The translations under genes and the position numbers were made by a program. From contig NZ_BAABCJ010000006.1 in assembly GCF_039538765.1 (NCBI RefSeq), forward strand, positions 62,001 through 126,000: a stretch of 64,000 nt of DNA. The letters are read 5' to 3'. Below are positions 23,910 to 32,371 of the stretch, piece after piece; positions within the stretch are counted from its first letter, which is position 1, and every line of letters starts with the position of its first letter. The notes under the pieces were generated by a model that was not told where the DNA came from, made no database searches, and saw only the letters and a list, made by a program, of their open reading frames with translations. The stretch comes from Zhihengliuella alba. GTDB taxonomy: Bacteria; Actinomycetota; Actinomycetes; Actinomycetales; Micrococcaceae.

Positions 23910-24995
23910 TCAGGCGTTGGGCGCGGCCGCGGTTCCGGCGCCGCGGCGGCGCAGAGCCGGGGCGTCGACGCCTGCGGCACCGGGGGCCGACGGTGGAGCG
24001 GCGCGGCCGAGGACGGTGAAGCCCGCGTCGGCGATCATCTGGAGGTCCTGCTCCGCCGCCTGGCCCTCGCTGGTGAGGTAGTCCCCCAGGAAGAGGGAGT
24101 TCGCGACCTCGAGGGCGACCGGCTGCAGCGAGCGCAGGTGCATCTCGCGTCCGCCGGCGATGCGGACCTCGCGGTCCGGGCAGACCAGGCGGACCATCGC
24201 CAGGATCCGCAGGCACTTCAAGGGGGTCAGCTCCCACGTCCCCTCCAGCGGGGTGCCCTCGAAGGGCATGAGGAAGTTGACCGGGATGGAGTCTGCGTCC
24301 AGGTCGCGGAGGGCGAACGCCGCCTCGACGAGCTGCTCGTCGCTCTCGCCCAGGCCGACGATCAGTCCCGAGCACGGGGACATGCCGACGGCCTTGGAGG
24401 CCTCGACGGTCGCCACCCGGTCGGCGTAGGTGTGCGTGGTGCAGATGTCCTGGTACTTGGACTCGGCGGTGTTGAGATTGTGGTTGTAGGCGTCGGCGCC
24501 TGCGGCGGCCAGCTTGGCCGCGTGCCGTTCCTTGATGAGGCCGAGGCACGCGCAGACCTCCACGCCCGGGTTCTCGTCCTTCACCCGCACGATCATGTCC
24601 GTCACCCGGTTCACGTCCCGGTCCGTGGGACCGCGGCCGGACGCCACGAGGCAGACGCGCGAGGCCCCGCCCTGCACTCCCAGCCCAGCCTGCTCGGCGG
24701 CGTCCTCGGTGGAGAGCCACTTGTACTTGAGGATCTGCGCCTCGGACCCCAGCCGCTGGGAGCAGTAGGTGCAGTCCTCGGGACAGAGGCCGGACTTCAG
24801 GTTGACCAGGTAGTTCACCTTGACGGTGGCGCCGAAGCGCCTTCGGCGCAGGCGGCCCGCCTCCGCGACGAGCGCGAGCGTCCCCGCATCGGGCGTCGCG
24901 AGGACGGCGAGCGCCTCCTCCGCGGTCAACGCGTGACCGTCCGCGATCCGCTCCACGAGCTCGGCCACCCCCGCCGTCCAGACTTCTTGCCCCAT
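23910..24995 (-). CDS. bioB: Biotin synthase
   Basis: 361 aa radical SAM enzyme. The cluster motif CPEDCTYC is at residues 71-78, followed by YKWLSTEDAAEQAG, YNHNLNTAESKYQDICTTHTY, and GLGESDEQLVEAAFALRDLD, all diagnostic of BioB. It inserts sulfur into dethiobiotin. ATG 24995 with AGGAG upstream is preferred; a longer frame from a TTG at 25040 would begin inside the operator. The C-terminal about 30 residues are a low-complexity Ala/Pro/Arg tail. No other biotin gene is present nearby. Confidence 0.96.
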   Translation of the reverse strand: MGQEVWTAGVAELVERIADGHALTAEEALAVLATPDAGTLALVAEAGRLRRRRFGATVKVNYLVNLKSGLCPEDCTYCSQRLGSEAQILKYKWLSTEDAAEQAGLGVQGGASRVCLVASGRGPTDRDVNRVTDMIVRVKDENPGVEVCACLGLIKERHAAKLAAAGADAYNHNLNTAESKYQDICTTHTYADRVATVEASKAVGMSPCSGLIVGLGESDEQLVEAAFALRDLDADSIPVNFLMPFEGTPLEGTWELTPLKCLRILAMVRLVCPDREVRIAGGREMHLRSLQPVALEVANSLFLGDYLTSEGQAAEQDLQMIADAGFTVLGRAAPPSAPGAAGVDAPALRRRGAGTAAAPNA

Positions 24996-25025
24996 CGCCG
25001 CACTCCTCGTCCGAAAAAGATTCTC

Positions 25026-25040
25026 TTGAACGGTGTTCAA
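25026..25040. promoter_or_regulatory. BioQ-type operator upstream of bioB
   Basis: TTGAAC-GGT-GTTCAA is a perfect 6-3-6 dyad, 31 bases before the bioB ATG. It closely fits the TGAAC-N3-GTTAC type palindrome I recall for the TetR-family repressor BioQ of corynebacteria and mycobacteria. A TetR gene lies 3.6 kb away at 28592. Confidence 0.6.
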
Positions 25041-25133
25041 TTCGTGGGTTCACGGTACACCACGAGGGGGCCGGCGCAACGCGCCGACCCCCTCCTCCCG
25101 GCCGTGTGACGGCGGCCGGCGCCGTCGGCCATG

Positions 25134-26645
25134 TCAGCCGCCGCGGACCGACTCGGCCGAGACTCCCTCAGGTGCGGCGGTGGCTGCCGCTTCGGGCGAG
25201 GCACCTGCCGTGACGCCGGTCGCCGCACTGGGCACCGCACCCGACGCGACGACGTCGGGACCGCCCGCCGGACCGCCCGCCCCGCGGGACCGGCGGCGCA
25301 TCACGAAGTACGCGACGACGACGAGCCCCGCGAACGGGACGCCGAAGATCAGCGTCATCCGGAACTCCTCGGTGAACAGTGTGGTGACGAGCAGCGCGAG
25401 CATGAGCAGCGCCCCGAGCAGCGACCCGGCGGGGTAGAACGGCAGGCGGTAGGCCAGGGCGGCGCCCGTGCGGCGGTGCTCGCGGCGGAAGAACAGGTGG
25501 GTGACGAAGATGATCATCCAAGTGCTCATGGCGCCGAACATGGACAGCGCCATCATGATCGTGAACCCCGTCTCCGGGTTGGCGGCGTAGACGATCGCCG
25601 CCACCGCCACGCCGGCGGCGGAGAGCAGGAGGGCGTTCACGGGCGCCCCGTTCCTGCGCAGCGCGCCGAAGACGCGGGGCGCGTGCCCTCCCCGGGAAAG
25701 CGAGAACATCATCCGCGTGGAGATGTAGAGCTGGGAGTTCATCGCGGACAGGGCCGCGACGATCAACACGAAGTTCAGCAGCGAGTCCGCGAACGGGAGG
25801 CCGGCCACCTGCATGACCGTGACGAACGGGCTGCCGCCGGCGAGCAGGGCGGAGACCGGTGCGATCGCCAGGATCAGGGCCAGGGTCGCGATGTAGAAGA
25901 GGAACAGCCGGACGATCGTGACCTTGAAAGCCTTCTTCACGGCGGTGCCGGGATCCTTCGCCTCACCCGCGGCGATCGCGATCATCTCGATGCTGAGGTA
26001 GGAGAAGATCGCCACGATCACGCCGAACCACACCCCGGTGAAACCGCCGGAGAAGAAGCCGCCCTCACTGGAGTAGTGATGGAAGCCGTAGGACTCGCTG
26101 CCGCCGAACACCAACGACGCGGCCACGACGATGAACGCCACGATCGCGAACACCTTGGTCGCCGAGAGCCAGTACTCGAGCGTGCCGAAGACCTTCACAT
26201 TCATCATGTTCACGCCCAGCAGCAGAGCCGAGAAGGCCAGCACCCAGACGAGCGGCGGCACCGCCGGGAACCAGTGCTGCATGTACTCACCGACGGCCGT
26301 CACCTCCGTACCGACGGCGAGCACGATGCAGGACCAGTACAGGTACTTCACCATGAAACCGGCCAGCGGGCCGATGTAGTGCTCGGCGAACGCGCCGAAG
26401 GACCCTGTGGTGGAGTGGCTCGCGGTCATCTCGGCCAACGCCCCCATGACCAGCAGCGCGATGACGCCCCCGATTCCGTAGCTGACCAGGACGCTCGGAC
26501 CCGCGAATCCAATCGCGAACTTGCTGCCGAGGAAGAGGCCGGTACCGATCGCCCCGCCCAGCGCGATCATGCTCAACTGGCGTCCGGTCAGCCCCCGGGA
26601 GAGGCCCTGCTCGCGTTCCGCGAGCAGTTCCATGCTTGTTCTCAT
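25134..26645 (-). CDS. APC-family amino acid permease (aromatic/AAT type)
   Basis: 503 aa with 12 hydrophobic segments. The N-terminal LTGRQLSMIALGGAIGTGLF and the ETTGSF-like HSTTGSFGAFAEHYIGPLAG, and IEMIAIAAGEAKDPGTAVKKA, are typical of the AAT subfamily (aromatic amino acid, GABA and related permeases). A Pro/Ala-rich cytosolic tail follows. The start at ATG 26645 follows GAGG. It lies 35 bases downstream of kynureninase on the same strand, so uptake of tryptophan or kynurenine is a reasonable guess; specificity is inference. Confidence 0.85.
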   Translation of the reverse strand: MRTSMELLAEREQGLSRGLTGRQLSMIALGGAIGTGLFLGSKFAIGFAGPSVLVSYGIGGVIALLVMGALAEMTASHSTTGSFGAFAEHYIGPLAGFMVKYLYWSCIVLAVGTEVTAVGEYMQHWFPAVPPLVWVLAFSALLLGVNMMNVKVFGTLEYWLSATKVFAIVAFIVVAASLVFGGSESYGFHHYSSEGGFFSGGFTGVWFGVIVAIFSYLSIEMIAIAAGEAKDPGTAVKKAFKVTIVRLFLFYIATLALILAIAPVSALLAGGSPFVTVMQVAGLPFADSLLNFVLIVAALSAMNSQLYISTRMMFSLSRGGHAPRVFGALRRNGAPVNALLLSAAGVAVAAIVYAANPETGFTIMMALSMFGAMSTWMIIFVTHLFFRREHRRTGAALAYRLPFYPAGSLLGALLMLALLVTTLFTEEFRMTLIFGVPFAGLVVVAYFVMRRRSRGAGGPAGGPDVVASGAVPSAATGVTAGASPEAAATAAPEGVSAESVRGG

Positions 26646-26680
26646 CGTGACCTCGTTGTCGTGAGGCCGTGGTGGAGTGA

Positions 26681-27958
26681 TCAGGTGACCGCGTTGCGCC
26701 GCCGGTGCTCGGGCGCGTCCCAGGCGCGGGTGTCGAGGATGTCGCGCAGATGCTCGACGGCGTCCCACACGTCCGCGTAGGACGTGTACAACGAGGTGAA
26801 GCCGAAGCGCATGGCCCCCGGCTCCCGGTAGTCGCCGATGACGCCCCGGCCGATCAGCGCGCTGACGATCGCGTAAGCATCCGGGTGCGCGACGCTCACG
26901 TGGCTGCCGCGCTCGGCGTGCGCCCGGGGCGTGATGACCTCCAGTCCATGGCCGGCGCAGCGCTCCTCGAGCAGCTGCATGAAGAGGTCCGTCAGCGCGA
27001 GCGACTTGGTCCGCAGCACCGCCGGGTCGGCTTCGAGCGAGAGGTCCAGGCCGCATTCGAGCGTCGCCAGCGAGATGACCGGCTGGGTCCCGCACAGGAA
27101 CCGCCCGGCACCGTCGTCCGGCTCGTAGCCGTCGGCCATGGCGAACGGCCGGGCGTGGGACCACCAGCCGGACAGCGGCTGCCAGAAGCGGTTCTGGTGG
27201 CGCCGGTTCACCCAGATGAAGGCGGGCGAGCCGGGGCCGCCGTTGAGGTACTTGTAGGTGCAGCCGACGGCGTAGTCGGCGTCCGCCGCGTTCAACGCCA
27301 CCGGCACTGCCCCCGCCGCGTGGGCGAGGTCCCAGATCGCCAGGGCGCCGGCGTCGTGGATCTGCGCCGTCACGGACGCCATGTCCCACATGGCCCCCGT
27401 GCGGTAGTTGACATGGGAGAGGGACACGACGGCGACGTCGTCGTCCAGCGCCTCGGCGAGACTCAGGTCCTCGTCGATGAGACGGACCTCGTAGCCGCCG
27501 CCGACCGAGTTGAGCAGATCGGCCAGCCCCTCCGCGATGTAGATGTCGGTGGGGAAGTTGTCCCGCTCGGTGACGATCACGCGGCGCCCGGGCGCATCCT
27601 GCTGCTGGATCCGCACGGCGGAGGCGAGCGCCTTGAAGAGATTGAGGGTGGTGGTGTCGGTGACGACGCACTCGCCGTCTGCACCGCCGACGAGCCGGGC
27701 GAGCTTGTCGCCGAGCCGACGCGGCAGGTCGAACCACCCCGCGGTGTTCCACGACCGGATGAGGCCCTGGGCCCACTCCTGCTCGACGACCTCGGCGGCG
27801 CGAGCGGCGGCACCGCGCGGGCTCGGCCCGAGGGAGTTGCCGTCCAGGTAGACCAGGCCGTCCGGCAGGACGAAGCGGGACCGGAATCCGGCGAGCGGGT
27901 CGGCGGCGTCGCGCTCGACGCAGCCCTGGCGGTCGTGGGTCGCGGTCTGCTGGACCAT
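26681..27958 (-). CDS. kynU: Kynureninase
   Basis: 425 aa PLP enzyme. VYLDGNSLGPSPRGAAARAAEV, ERDNFPTDIYIAEGLADLL, LSHVNYRTGAMWDM, IWDLAHAAGAVPVAL, the PLP-lysine region GCTYKYLNGGPGSPAFIWV, and GWWSHARPFAM are diagnostic. It cleaves kynurenine to anthranilate and alanine. AAAGG precedes ATG 27958. Forms an operon with the downstream permease and is divergent from an Lrp regulator. Tryptophan dioxygenase and kynurenine formamidase genes are not in the window. Confidence 0.93.
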   Translation of the reverse strand: MVQQTATHDRQGCVERDAADPLAGFRSRFVLPDGLVYLDGNSLGPSPRGAAARAAEVVEQEWAQGLIRSWNTAGWFDLPRRLGDKLARLVGGADGECVVTDTTTLNLFKALASAVRIQQQDAPGRRVIVTERDNFPTDIYIAEGLADLLNSVGGGYEVRLIDEDLSLAEALDDDVAVVSLSHVNYRTGAMWDMASVTAQIHDAGALAIWDLAHAAGAVPVALNAADADYAVGCTYKYLNGGPGSPAFIWVNRRHQNRFWQPLSGWWSHARPFAMADGYEPDDGAGRFLCGTQPVISLATLECGLDLSLEADPAVLRTKSLALTDLFMQLLEERCAGHGLEVITPRAHAERGSHVSVAHPDAYAIVSALIGRGVIGDYREPGAMRFGFTSLYTSYADVWDAVEHLRDILDTRAWDAPEHRRRNAVT

Positions 27959-28077
27959 GGGGCACCTTTCGGGGACGGACGGTGGAGCCGGGCGCTCCCA
28001 GCCTGAGTCAGCGTAGAATCTGGGGCACGTCGGGGCCAGCCCTGCCGAATATCTGCCAAGAGGAGCGACGATCCGCC

Positions 28078-28575
28078 GTGCTGAGTTCACGAACCGTCGA
28101 CAACTACCAGTCCGGGCGAAATCCCGTTCGACTGGACGAGACCGACCTGGTCATCCTGCGCGAGCTCGCCCGCGACGCGCGCCTGGCCAACAATGTCCTG
28201 GCCGCACGGGCCGGGGTAGCGCCCTCGACCTGTCTCGGCCGGGTCCGGGCGCTGAGGGAGGCCGGCGTCATCCGCGGGTACCACGCCGACATCGATCCGC
28301 AGGCGCTGGGCCTGCAGATCCGCGCGATCATCGCGGTGGTCCTGCGGCCGGAGATGCGCGACCGCATGCTCGCGGCGGCCCGGCAGCTCCGTCGGCGCCC
28401 CGAGGTCACGGACGTCTTCGTCCTGGCCGGGACGGTGGACCTCCACGTGCACGTCCTCTGCCCCACGGTGGAGGCACTGCGCGACTTCACGGCCGCCCAG
28501 CTGGGGGCGAACCCGGCGTTCGCGTCAACGCAGACGTCGCTGGTCTTCGAGCAGATCCGCGACGACGACGATTGA
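28078..28575 (+). CDS. Lrp/AsnC family regulator, divergent from kynU
   Basis: 165 aa. The N-terminal HTH (LDETDLVILRELARDARLAN, NVLAARAGVAPSTCLGRVRAL, GVIRGYHADIDPQALG) is followed by an AsnC ligand-binding (RAM) domain (RAIIAVVLRPEMRDRM, VTDVFVLAGTVDLHVHVLC). GTG 28078 is the start, with AGGAG rather far upstream (13 bases). Divergence from kynU suggests it controls kynureninase and permease in response to an amino acid, likely tryptophan or kynurenine. Confidence 0.88.
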   Translation: MLSSRTVDNYQSGRNPVRLDETDLVILRELARDARLANNVLAARAGVAPSTCLGRVRALREAGVIRGYHADIDPQALGLQIRAIIAVVLRPEMRDRMLAAARQLRRRPEVTDVFVLAGTVDLHVHVLCPTVEALRDFTAAQLGANPAFASTQTSLVFEQIRDDDD

Positions 28576-28591
28576 TCCCTAGACTGAGCGT

Positions 28592-29137
28592 ATGGCGCTG
28601 ACGCAGGAGACCGTGGTGGAGACGGCCGTCGGGCTGCTGCGCCGGTTCGGACTGGGAGACTTGTCGATGCGTCGGCTCGCGCGGGAGTTGGATGTCCAGG
28701 TCGGAGCCCTCTACTGGCATGTGAAGAACAAGCAGGAGCTGCTGGTGGAGGTCGCGGCTGCCGTGCTCGCCGCCCCCGCGCTGACGGCCCCCTCCGAACC
28801 GACGGGCGACGGCGTCGACGCCCGCGGGCGGATCCTGCACCTCGCCTCGACCCTGCACCAGACCCTGCTGCCCGTGCCGGACAGCTCCGAGGTCGTGAAT
28901 GTGGCGCGCGTGCTCGCCCCGGGCCGGCTCGAGGCCCTGACACGGTTGACCGAGTTGCTCGCCGCCGCGGGGCTGGACCGTTCCGACGCCGGCAGCGCCC
29001 AGGCCCTGATCGTCAACCACGTGCTGGGCTCGGTGGCGGCGGCGCAGAACCGCGCCGACTTCGACGTGCCCGGCAGCGAGGCACCCGATTTCCGGTGGGC
29101 GCTCGAGCGCGCTCTGGACGGCCTGCTGCGCGGCTGA
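28592..29137 (+). CDS. TetR family regulator (BioQ candidate)
   Basis: 181 aa. TetR N-terminal HTH: TVVETAVGLLRRFGLGDLSM, RRLARELDVQVGALYWHVKN, KQELL. TAGACT six bases before ATG 28592 suggests a leaderless transcript separate from the Lrp gene. The ligand domain is not recognised. A BioQ-type operator lies before bioB 3.6 kb away and this is the only TetR gene in the window, so it may be BioQ; no copy of the operator is seen at its own start, which weakens the idea. Confidence 0.82.
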   Translation: MALTQETVVETAVGLLRRFGLGDLSMRRLARELDVQVGALYWHVKNKQELLVEVAAAVLAAPALTAPSEPTGDGVDARGRILHLASTLHQTLLPVPDSSEVVNVARVLAPGRLEALTRLTELLAAAGLDRSDAGSAQALIVNHVLGSVAAAQNRADFDVPGSEAPDFRWALERALDGLLRG

Positions 29138-29209
29138 TGCTCGGCTCCACGGCGCCCCGTGGGGGATTCCCGGTTGCAGGGGAGTCCACCCGACGGGGCC
29201 CGGGACGAC

Positions 29210-29246
29210 GCAGGCCGGCCGGACCATCGCGGTCCGACCGGCCTGC
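29210..29246. terminator. Strong hairpin between convergent tetR and fdhA
   Basis: GCAGGCCGGCCGGACC (29210-29225) pairs with GGTCCGACCGGCCTGC (29231-29246) with one mismatch and a five-base loop. It lies between two convergent stop codons (29137 and 29279). Confidence 0.7.
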
Positions 29247-29278
29247 CTCGCTGGCCCCCGCCGAGGGCCGCCGCGACG

Positions 29279-30496
29279 CTAGTTGCGTGTGATCATGCCG
29301 TGCGGGTCCAGGACGAACTTCTGTGCGGCGCCCTCGTCGAACGCGGCGTAGCCCTTGGGCGCCTCGTCGAGCGAGATGGGCGTGGCCTTCACGTTCGCGG
29401 CGATGCTCACCTTGTCGGAGAGGATCGCCTGCATGAGGCCGCGGTGGTACTTCATCACGGGGCACTGGCCCGTGACGAAGGTGTGGGACTTCGCGAAACC
29501 GAGGCCGAAGCGCATCGAGAGGGAGCCGACCTTGGCGGCTTCGTCGGTAGCGCCCGGGTCGCCGGTGACGTAGAGACCCGGGATGCCGAGGCTGCCGCCG
29601 GCGCGGGTGATCTCCATGAGCGAGTTCAGCACCGTGGCGGGCTGCTCCTTGCCGGCGTCGTGCCCGTGGCCGCGGGCCTCGAAGCCGACGGCGTCGATGC
29701 CGCAGTCGACCTCGGGGGTGCCGAGGATCTGGGCGATCTGCTCGCCCGGGTCGCCGAGCGAGACGTCCACGGTCTCGCAGCCGAAGCTGCGGGCCTGGGC
29801 GAGACGGTCCGCATTGAGGTCGCCCACGATCACGGTCGCCGCGCCCAGCAGGTGAGCGGAGGTGGCGGCGGCGAGCCCGACCGGGCCGGCGCCCGCGACG
29901 TACACCGTCGAGCCGACCGTCACGCCGGCGCCGACGGCGCCGTGGAAGCCGGTGGGGAAGATGTCGGAGAGCATCGTCAGGTCCAGGATCTTCTCCAGGG
30001 CCTGATCGCGGTCCGGGAACTTCAGCAGGTTCCAGTCGGCGTACGGCACCAGCACGTACTCGGCCTGCCCGCCGACCCAGCCGCCCATGTCCACGTAGCC
30101 GTAGGCCGACCCGGGACGGTCCGGGTTCACATTCAGGCAGATGCCCGTCTGCCGCTCCTTGCAGTTCCGGCAGCGGCCGCAGGAGATGTTGAAGGGGACG
30201 GAGACGACGTCGCCGACCTTGATGAACTCCACGTCCCGGCCGACCTCGACGACCTCGCCGGTGATCTCGTGGCCGAGCACGAGGCCCTCTGGGGCCGTGG
30301 TGCGGCCGCGCACCATGTGCTGGTCCGAGCCGCAGATGTTGGTGGCGATCGTCTTGAGGATGACGCCGTGGTGGACCTTCCGGCCGACGTTGGCCGGGTT
30401 GACCCCGGGGCCGTCCTTGAGTTCGAACTCGGGGTAGGGAGTGTCGATGACCTCGACCTTGCCGGGTCCTGCGTAGCTGACTGCCTTGTTACTCAT
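29279..30496 (-). CDS. fdhA: Glutathione-independent formaldehyde dehydrogenase
   Basis: 405 aa zinc MDR dehydrogenase. The catalytic zinc region is TNICGSDQHMVRGRT, LVLGHEITGEVVEVG; the structural zinc cysteines are in CGRCRNCKERQTGIC. The nucleotide fold is VYVAGAGPVGLAAA. NPDRPGSAYGYVDMGGWVGGQAEY and LSDIFPTGFHGAVGAGV are the signature of the Pseudomonas putida-type FdhA. It oxidises formaldehyde to formate with NAD. A natural source here is vanillate demethylation (vanAB at 62-64 kb). ATG 30496 is preferred; five codons upstream is a second ATG. TTGACA (30574-30579 complement) and CAGACT (30550-30555 complement) could be its promoter. Confidence 0.92.
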   Translation of the reverse strand: MSNKAVSYAGPGKVEVIDTPYPEFELKDGPGVNPANVGRKVHHGVILKTIATNICGSDQHMVRGRTTAPEGLVLGHEITGEVVEVGRDVEFIKVGDVVSVPFNISCGRCRNCKERQTGICLNVNPDRPGSAYGYVDMGGWVGGQAEYVLVPYADWNLLKFPDRDQALEKILDLTMLSDIFPTGFHGAVGAGVTVGSTVYVAGAGPVGLAAATSAHLLGAATVIVGDLNADRLAQARSFGCETVDVSLGDPGEQIAQILGTPEVDCGIDAVGFEARGHGHDAGKEQPATVLNSLMEITRAGGSLGIPGLYVTGDPGATDEAAKVGSLSMRFGLGFAKSHTFVTGQCPVMKYHRGLMQAILSDKVSIAANVKATPISLDEAPKGYAAFDEGAAQKFVLDPHGMITRN

Positions 30497-30606
30497 CTTC
30501 GAGCCGCCCATCTCTGAAATATCAGTCGCCTATTAGTTTGGCTTCAGCCAGTCTGCTGACCCGGCGCGGCGCCTGTCAATGGTTTCGGGCGAACTCGCTC
30601 CAGTCG

Positions 30607-31230
30607 TCAGCCCAACCGGCCGCCGGACGCCTCCAGATAGCAGGTCGCACACAGCGACTCGTACTGGACGTCCTCGCCGTCGATGGCGACCTGGTCGCCG
30701 TCGAACACGTACTCCGAGCCGACGCGGCGCGTGTTGAAGACGGCCTTGCGCCCGCAGCTGCAGATGGTCTTCAACTCCTCGAGGCTGTGCGCGAGCTCCA
30801 TCAGGCGGGCCGAGCCGGCGAACGCCTCGGTCCGGAAGTCCGTGCGGATCCCGTAGGCCAGGACGGGCACGCCGTCGAGCACGGCGATGCGCAGCAGGTC
30901 GTCGACCTGCTGACGGGACAGGAACTGGGCCTCGTCGATCAGCAGGCAGGCGACGGGCTCGACGTCGACGTGCTCGAGGAGCGCGTCGGGGTCGTCGCCG
31001 GCGGCCTGGCGGCGGAACACGGCGCGGACGTCGTCGTCCGGTGCAATGGTGAAGTCGACCGCCCGGGCGACCCCGAGCCGGGACACGATGGTCGAGTCGC
31101 CCTTGGTGTCGATGGCCGGCTTGGCCAGCAGGACCCGCTGTCCGCGTTCCTCGTAGTTGAAGGCCGCCTGCAGCAGACCCGTGGACTTTCCGGAGTTCAT
31201 GGCTCCGTAGCGGAAGTACAGCTTGGCCAC
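30607..31230 (-). CDS. tdk: Thymidine kinase
   Basis: 207 aa. The P-loop GAMNSGKST is near residue 9-17, the DEAQFLS motif is the Walker B/catalytic region, and the zinc-binding cysteines CSCGRK and CATC are present, along with GYRTDF-like AYGIRTDFRTEAF. It phosphorylates thymidine in pyrimidine salvage. The GTG start (31228-31230) has AAAGGAA upstream. Confidence 0.95.
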   Translation of the reverse strand: MAKLYFRYGAMNSGKSTGLLQAAFNYEERGQRVLLAKPAIDTKGDSTIVSRLGVARAVDFTIAPDDDVRAVFRRQAAGDDPDALLEHVDVEPVACLLIDEAQFLSRQQVDDLLRIAVLDGVPVLAYGIRTDFRTEAFAGSARLMELAHSLEELKTICSCGRKAVFNTRRVGSEYVFDGDQVAIDGEDVQYESLCATCYLEASGGRLG

Positions 31231-31316
31231 TGGGCGGAGTTCCTTTCGAGAGGCGCGACGGCGGATCGGCGGCGGGATCCGCCGCCCCATCCTATGCGCG
31301 CGGGACCGCCTCCGGC

Positions 31317-32360
31317 TCAGCTCGACCGACGGACCGCACCGGGCTCCAAGGCCTCCAACCACGAGCGCTCCAGCGCGGCAACCTCTACCGTGCGTCCGTC
31401 CACGGTGAAGGAGCCGTCCGGCTGACGCTCGATCGTCCCCCACAGCTCGCCGTCGACGAAGGCACGCCAGACCGCCCCGGGAGCCTCGGTGTCCCGGAGG
31501 AAGTCACCCGCCCAGCGGCCGGTCGATGCCGGATCGATGAAGTCCAGCCGGTAGGGCGTGTTCACTTTCCTGCGGGTTCCGTGCGTGGCCATCAGGCGCA
31601 GCCGCTGCTGGACGGAGCGCTCGTCCGTCAGCGCGCGTTGATCTCCCGGCCACCAGTCCTCCTGCCAGAGGACGACGCCGTTGGTCTCGTCAGCGCGCAG
31701 GATGAAGTCGCGGTGCTCGTCGGCGGGGCCGCTGCCGATCGGACGGGAGACGGCGACGTACAGGTTCGCTGCGGCACGGCGCAGCGGCATCGCCGCGCCG
31801 TGCACCTCGGGCACCGCCCGACCGTCTCCGTCGAGCATGCCCCGGTCCCGGAGGGCCTCCGACTCGGCGGACTGCGCGAAGCGCTTCCAGCCGTGCCCCA
31901 TCCAGTTCCGATACAACCAGTCGACGGCAGCCGGCCCGAGGATGGGGCCCCGACTGCCGGCGAGGGCCGTTCCTGCGCGTGCGGCCGACCACTCCGGAAG
32001 TGGCACCGACGTCCCGTCAGCGGTGGTCACGTCCGCGATGCCCTCACCCTCACGGACCCAGCGCGGTCTCAGCGCTCGCGGCAGATGGCCGTAGCCGAAC
32101 CAGACTCCTGCCGCGAAGAGGAGTAGAGCCACGAACCCCAGGCCGCTGAGAGTCCATTGCAGTGCCGATGCCATCGAATCGCGACCCTCGTGACTGACGG
32201 CCCCGGTGACGAGGGAGACGCACCCCCACAGGAGCACCGCGGCACCCGTGAACAGCATCCCCGAACCGAAGTAGGGGAAGACGACGTTCCAGGGACGCCA
32301 GACGCCGCGGTAGTTCAGGTAGCCGAGACCGGCGAACGCCGCGCCCAGGACCAGCATCAC
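31317..32360 (-). CDS. Three-TM membrane protein of the T7SS-like cassette, possible immunity protein
   Basis: 347 aa, not recognised. Three N-terminal hydrophobic segments (about 2-18, 28-54, 63-88) are followed by a soluble domain of about 255 residues rich in Trp and Arg (LYRNWMGHGWKRFAQSAESE, VLWQEDWWPGDQRALTDERS). Its last residues include a short beta-rich unit (GELWGTIERQPDGSFTVDGR). The start is uncertain: GTG 32358-32360 is used, but an in-frame stretch before it (IVVFGA) looks like part of the first helix. Last gene of the 35.3-31.3 kb unit. Position after an effector-like gene suggests immunity or anchoring; this is inference. Confidence 0.6.
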   Translation of the reverse strand: MMLVLGAAFAGLGYLNYRGVWRPWNVVFPYFGSGMLFTGAAVLLWGCVSLVTGAVSHEGRDSMASALQWTLSGLGFVALLLFAAGVWFGYGHLPRALRPRWVREGEGIADVTTADGTSVPLPEWSAARAGTALAGSRGPILGPAAVDWLYRNWMGHGWKRFAQSAESEALRDRGMLDGDGRAVPEVHGAAMPLRRAAANLYVAVSRPIGSGPADEHRDFILRADETNGVVLWQEDWWPGDQRALTDERSVQQRLRLMATHGTRRKVNTPYRLDFIDPASTGRWAGDFLRDTEAPGAVWRAFVDGELWGTIERQPDGSFTVDGRTVEVAALERSWLEALEPGAVRRSS

Positions 32361-32371
32361 TGCACCGAAGA

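Noticed and set aside
24996..25040. Extended bioB start at a TTG (25040)
   Set aside because: It would start inside the BioQ-type dyad; ATG 24995 has an AGGAG and fits BioB length.
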